A DNA stretch of 7,226 nt from Actinobacteria bacterium UBA2541 (GTDB lineage: Bacteria > Actinomycetota > Actinomycetes > Nanopelagicales > Nanopelagicaceae): NCBI GenBank assembly GCA_002340925.1, contig DDMR01000018.1:1-7226 (forward strand), in the 5' to 3' direction. Both the position numbers and the translations under genes were made by a program. Positions 1 to 7,203 of the stretch are shown here, in pieces; the stretch's first letter is position 1; the number at the start of each line of letters is the position of its first letter. The notes beneath the pieces were generated by a model. The model worked only from the letters and a program-made list of their open reading frames with translations. It made no database searches and was not told where the DNA came from.

Positions 1-395
1 TCAGTTAAAAGTTGTTCCCCGCCAAGAACTAAGGAACGGGCAAGTGCTAATCCACCAACAATTGCGGCAGCCGAAGAACCAAGACCGCGACCATGTGGAA
101 TTACATTTAATTGTCGAAGCGCAATTCCCTTTGGCTTCTGTCCCATATGTTCAAAGCCATGGAGCATTGCTTTAATAACTAAATTGTTTTTATCAGTCTT
201 AACATCTGCACTGCCCTCGCCTGTTACATCAACATCAAATGTTGCATCATCTAAAACCTGTGCGGCATAACGATCACGTAGCTCGAGCGCTAAACCTAAA
301 CTGTCAAAACCTGGTCCCAAATTTGCGCTTGTAGCAGGAACACTGACTTGTGCCATTGTTGCTTTAAAAGTTAGGCGGTTCTTTGCACTAGACAT
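1..395 (-). CDS. thrB: Homoserine kinase, partial (C-terminal part beyond the left edge)
   Basis: This GHMP-family kinase phosphorylates homoserine with ATP to O-phosphohomoserine, the substrate of the neighbouring threonine synthase, in the cytoplasm. Only the first 131 codons are visible out of roughly 300 in the family, and the reading frame runs open off the left edge. Residues 20-31 read PATSANLGPGFD, the N-terminal signature of homoserine kinases, and residues 100-110 (PHGRGLGSSAA) are the GHMP ATP-binding loop. The ATG at 395-393 shares one base with the thrC stop (TAATG), which suggests translational coupling. A second ATG at 356-354 (residue 14) is possible. I prefer the first because residues around 8-12 (LTFKA) resemble the N-terminus of other actinobacterial ThrB proteins and because of the coupled stop/start. 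No strong Shine-Dalgarno sequence is seen. Nothing is broken in the visible part. Family assignment is very secure; the exact start is less so. Confidence 0.95.
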   Translation of the reverse strand, partial: MSSAKNRLTFKATMAQVSVPATSANLGPGFDSLGLALELRDRYAAQVLDDATFDVDVTGEGSADVKTDKNNLVIKAMLHGFEHMGQKPKGIALRQLNVIPHGRGLGSSAAAIVGGLALARSLVLGGEQLLT

Positions 396-1474
396 TAGGC
401 AAGTCCAATCGCTTCTGCAGCGCGTTTCACATCAACTGGGATAACAGTTGGCGCTTCGGCATGATCTAAAATCCAACCAACATCTTTCAAGCCATTTCCA
501 GTAACAGTGATAACGATTTGCTTATCTTTTGGTAATTTTCCTTCAGCTTTTTTCTTGATTAATCCAGCAATGCCGGCCGCGCTAGATGGTTCAACGAAGA
601 CTCCCTCTTTTGCTGCAACCAGACGATATGCAGCAAGAATTTCTTCATCAGTTACTGAACCAATTAAGCCACCTGAAGAATCTCGTGCTTCAACTGCTTG
701 CTGCCAGGATGCGGGGTTTCCGATACGAATCGCAGTTGCAATTGTCTCTGGATTTTTCACAACTTCACCTAAAACAATTGGCGCTGAACCAGCGGCCTGA
801 AATCCCCACATTTGTGGCAATTGCTTGGCTAGGCCATCCTTGAAATATTCTTTATAGCCCATCCAATATGCAGTTATGTTTCCAGCATTTCCAACTGGCA
901 GAACATGTAGATCTGGAGCGTTGCCCAACATATCTACAACTTCAAAACTTGCAGTTTTCTGGCCATCGATTCGGTATGGATTAATTGAATTTACTAGCGC
1001 AACTGGATAATTTTCAGATAATTCACGTGCCAGATTTAAACAATCATCAAAGTTTCCATCTACTTGCAACAGGGATGAACCATGTGCGATTGCTTGTGCA
1101 AGTTTGCCCATTGCAATCTTTCCTTCAGGCACCAAAACAACTGGACGCATTCCGGCCTTTGTTGCATATGCAGCGGCGCTTGCTGAAGTATTTCCGGTTG
1201 ATGCGCAGATAACAGCTTTTGCTCCATCTTCGGCAGCCTTTGAAATCGCCATTGTCATTCCACGATCTTTAAATGAACCAGTTGGATTTACACCTTCGAC
1301 CTTTAGCCAAATTTCATTATCTAACATTGCAGAGAGAACACAGGCATAGACCAGTGGAGTTCCACCTTCACGCAACGAAACAATCGGTGTCTTTGAAGAG
1401 ACCGGCAGGCGATGGCGGTATTCCTCAATTACTCCGCGCCATTGGTGTGCGCCTTTTTTCTTGAAAATACTCAT
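395..1474 (-). CDS. thrC: Threonine synthase
   Basis: This pyridoxal-phosphate enzyme converts O-phosphohomoserine to threonine and phosphate, the last step of threonine synthesis. The protein has 359 residues, normal for the short actinobacterial/Bacillus-type enzyme, and is a fold-type II PLP protein. Visible motifs are [10 protein letters not shown] at 63-72, with K69 as the expected Schiff-base lysine; [14 protein letters not shown] at 91-104; the glycine-rich phosphate-binding GNAGN at 195-199; EPSSAAG at 295-301; and TGNGLKD at 325-331. The ATG at 1474-1472 overlaps the hom stop in an ATGA arrangement, and GAAGG (plus positions 1484-1488, nine bases upstream) can serve as Shine-Dalgarno inside the hom 3' end. 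It therefore sits tightly between hom and thrB in one transcription unit. The related family members threonine dehydratase and cysteine synthase are less likely, given the overall sequence and the hom/thrB neighbours. Confidence 0.97.
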   Translation of the reverse strand: MSIFKKKGAHQWRGVIEEYRHRLPVSSKTPIVSLREGGTPLVYACVLSAMLDNEIWLKVEGVNPTGSFKDRGMTMAISKAAEDGAKAVICASTGNTSASAAAYATKAGMRPVVLVPEGKIAMGKLAQAIAHGSSLLQVDGNFDDCLNLARELSENYPVALVNSINPYRIDGQKTASFEVVDMLGNAPDLHVLPVGNAGNITAYWMGYKEYFKDGLAKQLPQMWGFQAAGSAPIVLGEVVKNPETIATAIRIGNPASWQQAVEARDSSGGLIGSVTDEEILAAYRLVAAKEGVFVEPSSAAGIAGLIKKKAEGKLPKDKQIVITVTGNGLKDVGWILDHAEAPTVIPVDVKRAAEAIGLA

Positions 1475-2760
1475 GCGCTCATACCTTCAACTCGAAGAAC
1501 GCTCGCTATATCTTTAACCGCATCCAAAGTGGAGAGATCAGCAACAGTTGCCGCCAGGGCAGAATCTGCTGCCTTATGAGTCATGACAATTAGCTCTGCA
1601 TTGTCTCCGCGGCCAGTTTGGCGCACAGTTTGAATTGAAACATCATGTTTAGAGAAAGTTTGTGCAACTGCCGCCAGAACACCTGGGCGATCTGCAACTT
1701 CAAGACGAATTAAATAGCGAGTTTTAGTAGAACCCATCGGCACAACGCCAAGATCTGCGTAATCACTTTCGCGTGGTCCAAGTCCACCACTTATTCGATG
1801 ACGTGCAACTGCAACCAAGTCTCCAAGAATTGCTGAAGCTGTTGGTGCGCCGCCTGCGCCCCGGCCATAGAACATCATTGCGCCGGCAGATTCGGATTCC
1901 ACGAATACTGCGTTGAAAGCCTCGCGGACCGATGCCAAGGGATGGCTTCTGGAAATCAAAGTTGGATGAACACGAACGCTTATCTTGCCTTCATTTGTAA
2001 GTTCAGCGATTGCCAATAACTTAACAACTAAATCCAACGACTTTGCTACCGCTACATCTGTGGCAGTAATTTTTGTAATACCCTCACGATAAACATCAGA
2101 ATCAGTAACCCGCGAGTGGAAAGCTAGTCCTGCCAAAATTGCAGCTTTTGCTGCCGCATCAAAACCTTCAACATCTGCAGTTGGATCTGCTTCAGCAAAG
2201 CCAAGTGTTTGCGCTTCAGCAAGTGCATCAGCAAAAGCTGAACCAGATTCATCCATCTTGGTCAAAATGTAATTTGTTGTTCCGTTGACAATTCCCATAA
2301 TGCGCTGGACATGGTCGCCAACGAGAGATTCGCGAAGTGGGCGCAAGATTGGAATCGCACCTGCAACAGCAGCTTCGTAGTAAAGATCTACCCCGCTCTT
2401 ATCTGCCGCAGCGAATAATTCAGCACCATGCTTGGCAAGAAGTGCTTTATTAGCAGTTACAACAGATTTGCCATTTGCAAATGCTTCCAAAATTAAAGTT
2501 CTTGCTGGCTCGATTCCACCAATAACTTCAATAATTAAATCGATGTTTTTATCTTTAACAATCGATTCAAGATCTGTAGTCAATAAATCTTTTGCAACAT
2601 TTGGCCGGGCCAGATTGCGGACTCCGATTTTTACTAAATCCAACTTTGCACCAGATCTTGCTGTCAGATCCTTCTGGTTGGCGCCGATTAAACGGGCGAC
2701 TTCGCTTCCGACAACACCGCAGCCGAGCATGCCGACGCGAAGAGTTTTCTGCGAATTCAT
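1471..2760 (-). CDS. hom: Homoserine dehydrogenase with C-terminal ACT domain
   Basis: The enzyme reduces aspartate semialdehyde to homoserine with NAD(P)H, the branch step toward threonine and methionine. From the ATG at 2760-2758 it has 429 residues. The N-terminal Rossmann domain starts with GCGVVG at 13-18, and the TANK motif has its lysine at 105. The catalytic region at 187-205 keeps the family's acidic residues (E190, D196, D201) and K205, which line up with E208, D214, D219 and K223 of the yeast enzyme. [12 protein letters not shown] follows at about 299-310. Residues from about 350 to the end form an ACT domain ([18 protein letters not shown]), the usual site of threonine feedback inhibition in actinobacterial Hom. 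I chose this start because AGGGGAG lies nine bases upstream and the NAD-binding fold begins directly after it. A frame extended to a TTG at 2841 would add 27 residues encoded mostly by a tandem repeat and would overlap lysA. There is no fused aspartokinase domain. The stop overlaps the thrC start by four bases. M. tuberculosis calls this gene thrA. Confidence 0.96.
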   Translation of the reverse strand: MNSQKTLRVGMLGCGVVGSEVARLIGANQKDLTARSGAKLDLVKIGVRNLARPNVAKDLLTTDLESIVKDKNIDLIIEVIGGIEPARTLILEAFANGKSVVTANKALLAKHGAELFAAADKSGVDLYYEAAVAGAIPILRPLRESLVGDHVQRIMGIVNGTTNYILTKMDESGSAFADALAEAQTLGFAEADPTADVEGFDAAAKAAILAGLAFHSRVTDSDVYREGITKITATDVAVAKSLDLVVKLLAIAELTNEGKISVRVHPTLISRSHPLASVREAFNAVFVESESAGAMMFYGRGAGGAPTASAILGDLVAVARHRISGGLGPRESDYADLGVVPMGSTKTRYLIRLEVADRPGVLAAVAQTFSKHDVSIQTVRQTGRGDNAELIVMTHKAADSALAATVADLSTLDAVKDIASVLRVEGMSA

Positions 2761-2769
2761 TGGGCTATT

Positions 2770-2776
2770 CTCCCCT
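2770..2776 (-). promoter_or_regulatory. Shine-Dalgarno sequence of hom
   Basis: The minus strand reads AGGGGAG, then nine bases, then the ATG at 2760-2758. This is among the strongest ribosome binding sites in the window and settles the hom start in favour of 2760 over the upstream TTG. It suggests that hom is translated independently of lysA, unlike thrC and thrB, which look coupled to their upstream genes. Confidence 0.8.
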
Positions 2777-2789
2777 ATTTTTTCCCGAT

Positions 2790-2822
2790 GCCGAACGCTA
2801 TTTATAAGCCGAACGCTATTTA
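2790..2822. repeat. Two-copy 15-base direct repeat (18-base period) across the lysA stop codon
   Basis: The plus-strand sequence gccgaacgctattta occurs at 2790-2804 and again, without mismatch, at 2808-2822, separated by three bases. On the minus strand the second-listed copy contains the lysA stop TAG (2818-2816). Because the period is 18, the other copy places a second TAG (2800-2798) in the same reading frame, a back-up stop six codons downstream. The simplest explanation is a local tandem duplication by slippage. Between the copies the minus strand reads TATAAA (2806-2801), which could act as a -10 element for hom, but no convincing -35 box is seen 16-18 bases upstream. Confidence 0.9.
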
Positions 2823-4168
2823 ATAGTGCGGGGTGCCTCAACTACATCTAAAGCAAGTAAATCTGCCTCAGTTTCCCTGCGCAAGATGGTTCGGGCCGAG
2901 CCATTTGCAACGGAAATCACTGCTGGTTTCAACATATGGTTGTAATTGCTAGCCATGCTTCGGCCGTATGCCCCAGTAGCTGGGATAGCCAGAATATCGC
3001 CCGGTGCAATATCGCTTGGGAGATTAATGTCTCGAATAATTATGTCGCCGCTTTCGCAATGCTTCCCAACTAATCTGGAATCTATTGCAGCCAAAGTTGA
3101 TGTGCGGTTTGCAAGAATTGCAGAATATTTCGCACCGTAAAGTCCAGGGCGGATGTTGTCGCTCATACCACCGTCAACAGCGATATATCTGCGCGTTTTT
3201 CCACCTTCTAATTCCACATCTTTTGTTGTTCCAACTTCATACAAGGTTGTAGTAGTTGGGCCAGCAATAGCGCGACCTGGTTCGATAGAAATCTTTGGCA
3301 CTTTCAAATTGTGACGATTGCATTCACTCTTCACTAATTCAGCTAGCGCTGCCATAACTTGTTTTGGGTCAAATGTTTTATCGCCAGCAAGATATGCGAT
3401 TCCGTAGCCGCCACCTAAATCAAGCTCGGAAAGTTCACTCTTAAATTCGTCACGGAACTTTGCGCTCAGTTCAAGTAATCTCTTTGTTGCAAGAATAAAA
3501 CCCTCATTTTCGAAAATTTGAGAACCGATATGACAGTGCAATCCTTCGAGTGAGAGATTGGCCGCGCTCTGGGCTGCATTGATTGCCTTCCAGGCCGCGC
3601 CACTTGCGATTGAGAAACCAAACTTCACATCTTCATGCGCGGTTGAAATCGCCTCATGGGTATTTGCTTCAACGCCCGGTGTAATTCGAAGCAGAACTTT
3701 CTGCACTTTATTGGCAGCCTTAGCAATTCGATCAACGCGCTCAATCTCTTGCATCGAATCGATAACTATCTTTGCAACGCCAACTTCAATGGCACTTATG
3801 ATTTCTTCCTCAGATTTATTATTTCCATGAACTTCAATTCGATCGGGTGGAAATTTCGCGGCAAGGGCAACAGCGAGTTCGCCACCGGTGCAAACATCAA
3901 TTCCGATACCTGCTTCTTCAATCCATTTTGCGACCTCAACTGAGATGAAGGATTTTGATGCGTAATAAACTTCGCCAGCACTGCTTCCAAAATTAGAATT
4001 TAGCGCGCTCTTCCAACCCATAATTCTTGACTTGAAATCTGCCTCATCAATAACGAAAAGCGGGGTTCCAAATTCTTTAGCTAATGAACTTGCTTTGCAG
4101 CCACCAATAACGAGTTCGCCATTAACCATGGCACTGTTATTTGAAAAGACTTCCGGTAAGAAATTCAT
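2816..4168 (-). CDS. lysA: Diaminopimelate decarboxylase
   Basis: The enzyme decarboxylates meso-2,6-diaminopimelate to L-lysine, using PLP. It has 450 residues from the ATG at 4168, typical for the actinobacterial form. It has the alanine-racemase-like fold III layout: YYASKSF with K72 as the PLP lysine; HGNNKS at 114-119; HIGSQ at 213-217; the glycine-rich GGGYG at 252-256; EPGR at 296-299; CESGD at 371-375, with C371 the residue contributed across the dimer interface; and GAYG at 399-402. A GTG directly upstream (4171-4169), which abuts the argS stop, could also start translation and would add one residue. I prefer the ATG because the protein then begins MN, as mycobacterial LysA does. No clear Shine-Dalgarno sequence is visible, only the A-rich AGAAAAG in the argS tail, so translation is probably coupled to argS. 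HIGSQ and the cysteine motif separate it from ornithine/arginine decarboxylases, although family substrate calls remain by homology. Confidence 0.96.
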   Translation of the reverse strand: MNFLPEVFSNNSAMVNGELVIGGCKASSLAKEFGTPLFVIDEADFKSRIMGWKSALNSNFGSSAGEVYYASKSFISVEVAKWIEEAGIGIDVCTGGELAVALAAKFPPDRIEVHGNNKSEEEIISAIEVGVAKIVIDSMQEIERVDRIAKAANKVQKVLLRITPGVEANTHEAISTAHEDVKFGFSIASGAAWKAINAAQSAANLSLEGLHCHIGSQIFENEGFILATKRLLELSAKFRDEFKSELSELDLGGGYGIAYLAGDKTFDPKQVMAALAELVKSECNRHNLKVPKISIEPGRAIAGPTTTTLYEVGTTKDVELEGGKTRRYIAVDGGMSDNIRPGLYGAKYSAILANRTSTLAAIDSRLVGKHCESGDIIIRDINLPSDIAPGDILAIPATGAYGRSMASNYNHMLKPAVISVANGSARTILRRETEADLLALDVVEAPRTIK

Positions 4169-4171
4169 CAC

Positions 4172-5848
4172 TTACATCTTTTCTGGTGCGCTAACACCGA
4201 GTAGATCTAGACCATTAGCAATTACTTGAGCCGTTGCAGAACATAAGGTAGCGCGTGCGCTATGGAGCTCGCTTGGAGTTTCATCGCCAAGTGGCAGGAC
4301 TCTACAGTCAGCATAAAAACGGTGGTAAACCCCCGCCAACTCTTCGACATATCTGGCGACTCGATGTGGTTCGCGTAATTCTGCAGCACCGGCTACAACT
4401 CTTGGGAATTCACCAAGAGCGCCTATTAATTCGCGTTCGCGCTCGTGCACCAAAAGTTCTGGGTGAATTAAATCCGTGCCATATCTAATGCCGATATCAG
4501 TTGCATTACGTAATACTGCACAGATTCGTGCATGTGCATATTGCACGTAATAAACCGGATTTTCATTTGTCCGACTGCGCAAAATATCTACATCCATAAC
4601 CATCGGAGTATCGACCGGATAACGGATCAAGGTGTAGCGGGCTGCATCTACGCCTACTTTTTCAACAAGCTCTTCCAGAGTAATAATGGTTCCGGCACGC
4701 TTCGAGAGTTTTACCTCTTCACCGCCTTCCATTATTTTTACCATCTGGCCAATCAAAATTTCAACGTTGTATTCCGGATCATCGCCATTACAAGCTGCAA
4801 GCGCCTTCAATCTTCCGGTATATCCGTGATGATCCGCTCCCAACATATAAATACAAATTTCAAATCCACGTTCGCGCTTTGAGATGTAATAAGCAGAATC
4901 AGATGCGAAGTAAGCCATCGATCCATCAGATTTCACCATTACGCGATCTTTATCATCACCAAAATCTGTTGTCCTAAGCCAGATAGCGCCACCATCTTCA
5001 AAGACATGACCCTTTGATTTAAGAACTTCCTGGCAATGCGCAAAAAAGCCATTTTCATACAAACTTTTCTCAGAGAACCAGACATCGAAGCGTGTGCCAA
5101 ATTTATCTAGAACGCTCTGTTGCTGGGCCAACTGTAATTTGTATCCAATATCTCGGAATGTAAATGTCTGTTCTTCGCCACTTAACTTCAGAACTTCGGG
5201 ATTTGAAGCCACAACTTCTTTGGCCAAGTCATCGATATATGCGCCGTGATATCCATCTTCGGGCCTTGGTTCACTGAGCGCAGCGCTCTGAAGTGATGCG
5301 CCAAATTTATCCATCTGCACACCACGATCATTTATATAAAACTCGCGAGTTACTTTTGCGCCAGCAGCCGATAAAACTCGACCAAGTGCGTCTCCAACCG
5401 CAGCCCATCTGGTGTGACCGAGATGCAGCGGACCAGTGGGGTTCGCACTAATAAATTCGAGATTTATTGCAATGCCATTTAACTTATTGCCATAACCAAA
5501 GCTTTTGCCAGCGGTAAGAATGTTAGCGATAACTCCACCTTGGCTTCTTTTATCAAGAGTGATATTCACAAAGCCTGGACCAGCAATTTCAAGAGCCGCA
5601 ATATCTTTACGAACTTGTAGACCTGCAACAATTATTTCGGCAATTTTGCGAGGTGCAATTCCAGATGGCTTAGAAAGTGCCAGTGCGATTGAGGTTGCGT
5701 AATCTCCGTGATCACGATTCTTCGGACGCTCTAAAGTAAGAGAGGTAGGAATATCGCAATTTAATTGTGAATGTGCATCACGCAATACTTGAAGAATCGC
5801 CACGCTTATTTCATCCTGAATACTCAGGTTACTTTGCTCGGCGCTCAT
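4172..5848 (-). CDS. argS: Arginyl-tRNA synthetase
   Basis: This class I aminoacyl-tRNA synthetase attaches arginine to tRNA-Arg using ATP. Its length of 558 residues is normal. The N-terminal Add-1 type domain that contacts the tRNA D-loop covers about residues 10-100. The catalytic domain follows with the HIGH-type motif HLGH at 142-145 inside SANPTGPLHLGHTR, and the KMSK-type loop appears as KLSKR at 380-384. From about 430 comes the helical DALR anticodon-binding domain, starting near NPVYYVQYAHAR. The ATG at 5848-5846 lies 28 bases after the xylA stop. No Shine-Dalgarno sequence precedes it: the bases before the start read TTCGCTAG. The stop TAA is followed immediately by the lysA start. 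The argS-lysA pair is a conserved actinobacterial arrangement; in Corynebacterium the two genes form one operon. The gene looks intact and is presumably essential. Confidence 0.97.
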   Translation of the reverse strand: MSAEQSNLSIQDEISVAILQVLRDAHSQLNCDIPTSLTLERPKNRDHGDYATSIALALSKPSGIAPRKIAEIIVAGLQVRKDIAALEIAGPGFVNITLDKRSQGGVIANILTAGKSFGYGNKLNGIAINLEFISANPTGPLHLGHTRWAAVGDALGRVLSAAGAKVTREFYINDRGVQMDKFGASLQSAALSEPRPEDGYHGAYIDDLAKEVVASNPEVLKLSGEEQTFTFRDIGYKLQLAQQQSVLDKFGTRFDVWFSEKSLYENGFFAHCQEVLKSKGHVFEDGGAIWLRTTDFGDDKDRVMVKSDGSMAYFASDSAYYISKRERGFEICIYMLGADHHGYTGRLKALAACNGDDPEYNVEILIGQMVKIMEGGEEVKLSKRAGTIITLEELVEKVGVDAARYTLIRYPVDTPMVMDVDILRSRTNENPVYYVQYAHARICAVLRNATDIGIRYGTDLIHPELLVHERERELIGALGEFPRVVAGAAELREPHRVARYVEELAGVYHRFYADCRVLPLGDETPSELHSARATLCSATAQVIANGLDLLGVSAPEKM

Positions 5849-5876
5849 CTAGCGAAGTTTACAGGTTTAAGTGCGG

Positions 5877-7028
5877 TTAAAGGCCCATCAAGTGTTCGAT
5901 AGCTAATTGATCAATAGTCTCGTATTGATATCCACGAGCAGCCAAGCCATCAACATCAACATTTACTGAAGTTAAATCCTTCCAACTCTCGCCCTTTGCA
6001 AGTGTTGGCACTTCAAGTTCGTTGATTCGAGAATCTTCCATAGCAGCCTTAACTCGAGGATCTGCGCGGAATGCCAATGCGCGCTCTTTTAGTGCAAGAT
6101 ATGTTCGCATATTCGATGTTGCGGAAACCCAGACACCGCGGTCATCTTCAGTGCGTCCTGGCTTGTAATCGAAGTGCTTTGGACCTGCATATTTATAGCG
6201 CTCTAGTAAATCGACCAAGAAGAATGCTGATTTCAAATCGCCATGCCCAAAGACCAAATCTTGATCAAACTTAGGACCGTGCTGACCATTTAAATCAATA
6301 TGGAATAACTTCTTGTGGAATAAAGCTTGTGCGATTCCGTGAACAAAGTTGAGGTTAGCCATTTGTTCGTGACCAACTTCCGGATTTACGCCAACGAGTT
6401 CTGGATGATCTAGAGAGTTAATGAATGCGAGTGCATGTCCAATGGTTGGAAGGAAAATATCGCCACGTGGTTCATTTGGTTTTGGTTCGATTGCAAACTT
6501 AATGTTGTAACCCTTATCGATTACATACTCCCCAAGAATATTGAAACCTTCACGGTAGCGTTCTAGCGCAACGTAGCCATCTTTCGCTGCATCAGATTCG
6601 GCGCCTTCACGGCCGCCCCAGCAAACATAAATTTCAGCGCCAAGTTCTGCAGCTAAATCAATGTTGCGCATAACTTTAGAGATTGCAAAGCGTCGGATGT
6701 CGCGTTCATTTGCAGTCAGTGCACCATCTTTAAAGATTGGGTGGGTAAACAAATTTGTTGTTGCCATCGGAACTTTCATTCCGGTATCTGCGAGTGCTTT
6801 TTTAAATCGAGCAATATGAGCACTGCGATCTGAATCATTTGAACCAAATGGAATTAAGTCATCATCATGAAATGTCACACCGTAGGCACCGCGCTCTGCT
6901 AATTCAGTAACGCTGCGGACTGGATCTAATGCACCGCGGGTTGCATCACCAAATGGATCACGCGCTTGCCAACCAACAGTCCATAGACCAAATGTGAACT
7001 TATCTGCAGGACTTGGTGTTAGTGACAT
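5877..7028 (-). CDS. xylA: Xylose isomerase, class I (short form)
   Basis: The enzyme interconverts D-xylose and D-xylulose (and, more slowly, glucose and fructose) with two divalent metal ions, in the cytoplasm. The protein has 383 residues and follows the Streptomyces-type class I enzyme so closely that the active-site residues fall at the same numbers: W16, F26, H54, D57, F94, W137, E181, K183, E217, H220, D245, D255, D257, D287 and K289. Motifs include VTFHDDD at 51-57, [10 protein letters not shown] at 181-190, NPEVGHEQM at 215-223 and [11 protein letters not shown] at 285-295. Both metal sites are therefore complete and the enzyme should be active. The ATG at 7028-7026 has AAGGAG five bases upstream. 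No xylulokinase, transporter or XylR-type regulator is present in this window. The next gene in the same direction is argS, 28 bases away with no terminator seen between them. Confidence 0.97.
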   Translation of the reverse strand: MSLTPSPADKFTFGLWTVGWQARDPFGDATRGALDPVRSVTELAERGAYGVTFHDDDLIPFGSNDSDRSAHIARFKKALADTGMKVPMATTNLFTHPIFKDGALTANERDIRRFAISKVMRNIDLAAELGAEIYVCWGGREGAESDAAKDGYVALERYREGFNILGEYVIDKGYNIKFAIEPKPNEPRGDIFLPTIGHALAFINSLDHPELVGVNPEVGHEQMANLNFVHGIAQALFHKKLFHIDLNGQHGPKFDQDLVFGHGDLKSAFFLVDLLERYKYAGPKHFDYKPGRTEDDRGVWVSATSNMRTYLALKERALAFRADPRVKAAMEDSRINELEVPTLAKGESWKDLTSVNVDVDGLAARGYQYETIDQLAIEHLMGL

Positions 7029-7033
7029 CTTGG

Positions 7034-7039
7034 CTCCTT
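7034..7039 (-). promoter_or_regulatory. Shine-Dalgarno sequence of xylA
   Basis: The minus strand reads AAGGAG followed by five bases and the ATG at 7028-7026. It is a near-perfect match to the 16S rRNA 3' end and fixes the xylA start. Confidence 0.85.
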
Positions 7040-7058
7040 GTTTAGGTTCTCTTCCCCT

Positions 7059-7088
7059 AATTTAATCTCAGTTTGGCGCTTTTGCCTA
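7059..7088 (-). promoter_or_regulatory. Candidate xylA promoter
   Basis: On the minus strand TAGGCA (7088-7083) and TAAATT (7064-7059) each match four of six positions of the -35 and -10 consensus, with an 18-base spacer. Transcription would begin about 23-25 bases upstream of the xylA ATG and include the AAGGAG site. The match is weak and comes only from reading the sequence. The region must contain a promoter, because the gene upstream is a divergent tRNA. Confidence 0.3.
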
Positions 7089-7100
7089 AGTTCCCTTAAT
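7073..7100 (+). promoter_or_regulatory. Candidate tRNA-Leu promoter
   Basis: On the plus strand TTGGCG (7073-7078) and CTTAAT (7095-7100) are separated by 16 bases and end 17 bases before the mature tRNA 5' end. TTG of the -35 and TAAT of the -10 match the consensus. It interleaves with the candidate xylA promoter on the other strand, so the two genes may share or compete for this 89-base region. The call is tentative. Confidence 0.3.
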
Positions 7101-7117
7101 CTTCTCTCATCTCTCCA

Positions 7118-7201
7118 GCGGGAGTGGTGAAATGGCAGACACGCAAGTCTTAGGAACTTGTGTCTTCGGACGTGCGGGTTCAAGTCCCGCCTCCCGCACC
7201 A
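7118..7201 (+). tRNA. tRNA-Leu, anticodon UAG
   Basis: The sequence folds into a complete type II (long variable arm) tRNA. The acceptor stem GCGGGAG (7118-7124) pairs perfectly with CTCCCGC (7191-7197), followed by discriminator A at 7198 and an encoded CCA at 7199-7201. The D stem is GTG (7127-7129) with CAC (7140-7142), and its loop contains the GG pair at 7134-7135. The anticodon stem CAAGT/ACTTG (7144-7148, 7156-7160) frames the loop CTTAGGA, with anticodon TAG at 7151-7153, reading CUA and probably other CUN leucine codons. The variable arm is a small hairpin (GTC TTCG GAC, 7162-7171 region). The T stem GCGGG/CCCGC (7174-7178, 7186-7190) encloses TTCAAGT. The long variable arm, A discriminator and UAG anticodon all fit leucine. 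It is transcribed away from xylA. Confidence 0.97.
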
Positions 7202-7203
7202 GC

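Noticed and set aside
380..395. Alternative thrB start at the ATG at 356-354.
   Set aside because: The ATG at 395 is coupled to the thrC stop and the intervening residues look like a normal ThrB N-terminus; the later ATG cannot be excluded fully.
2761..2841. N-terminal extension of hom to a TTG codon at 2841, giving 456 residues.
   Set aside because: The extra 27 residues are encoded largely by the tandem repeat (NSVRLI then NSVRHR), overlap the lysA 3' end, and precede a proper ATG with a strong AGGGGAG and the beginning of the Rossmann fold.
2432..2851. Open plus-strand frame of 139 codons opposite hom.
   Set aside because: It lies antisense to a fully conserved enzyme, has no recognisable domain or ribosome binding site, and is best explained as a by-product of codon bias on the other strand.
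3796..3990. Minus-strand open frame of 64 codons inside lysA in another frame.
   Set aside because: It lies wholly within lysA, whose own frame carries all the expected motifs, and there is no sign of an independent start signal.
4657..4711. KLSKR in place of KMSKR in ArgRS as a sign of a damaged enzyme.
   Set aside because: The KMSK loop is variable in class I synthetases, and methionine-to-leucine at this place is a tolerated change; the rest of the protein is intact.
4532..4882. Open plus-strand frame of 116 codons opposite argS, rich in aromatic and Ile/Asn residues.
   Set aside because: It is antisense to the catalytic region of argS and shows no family features; its composition simply reflects the reverse complement of argS codons.
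5849..5876. Possible terminator between xylA and argS.
   Set aside because: The 28 bases contain no stem followed by a T run on the minus strand.
7029..7117. Riboswitch, T-box or attenuator leader upstream of xylA or elsewhere in the operon.
   Set aside because: The longest non-coding stretch is 89 bases shared by two divergent genes and shows no long stems, no leader peptide and no T-box-like element; the other gaps are 55 bases or less.
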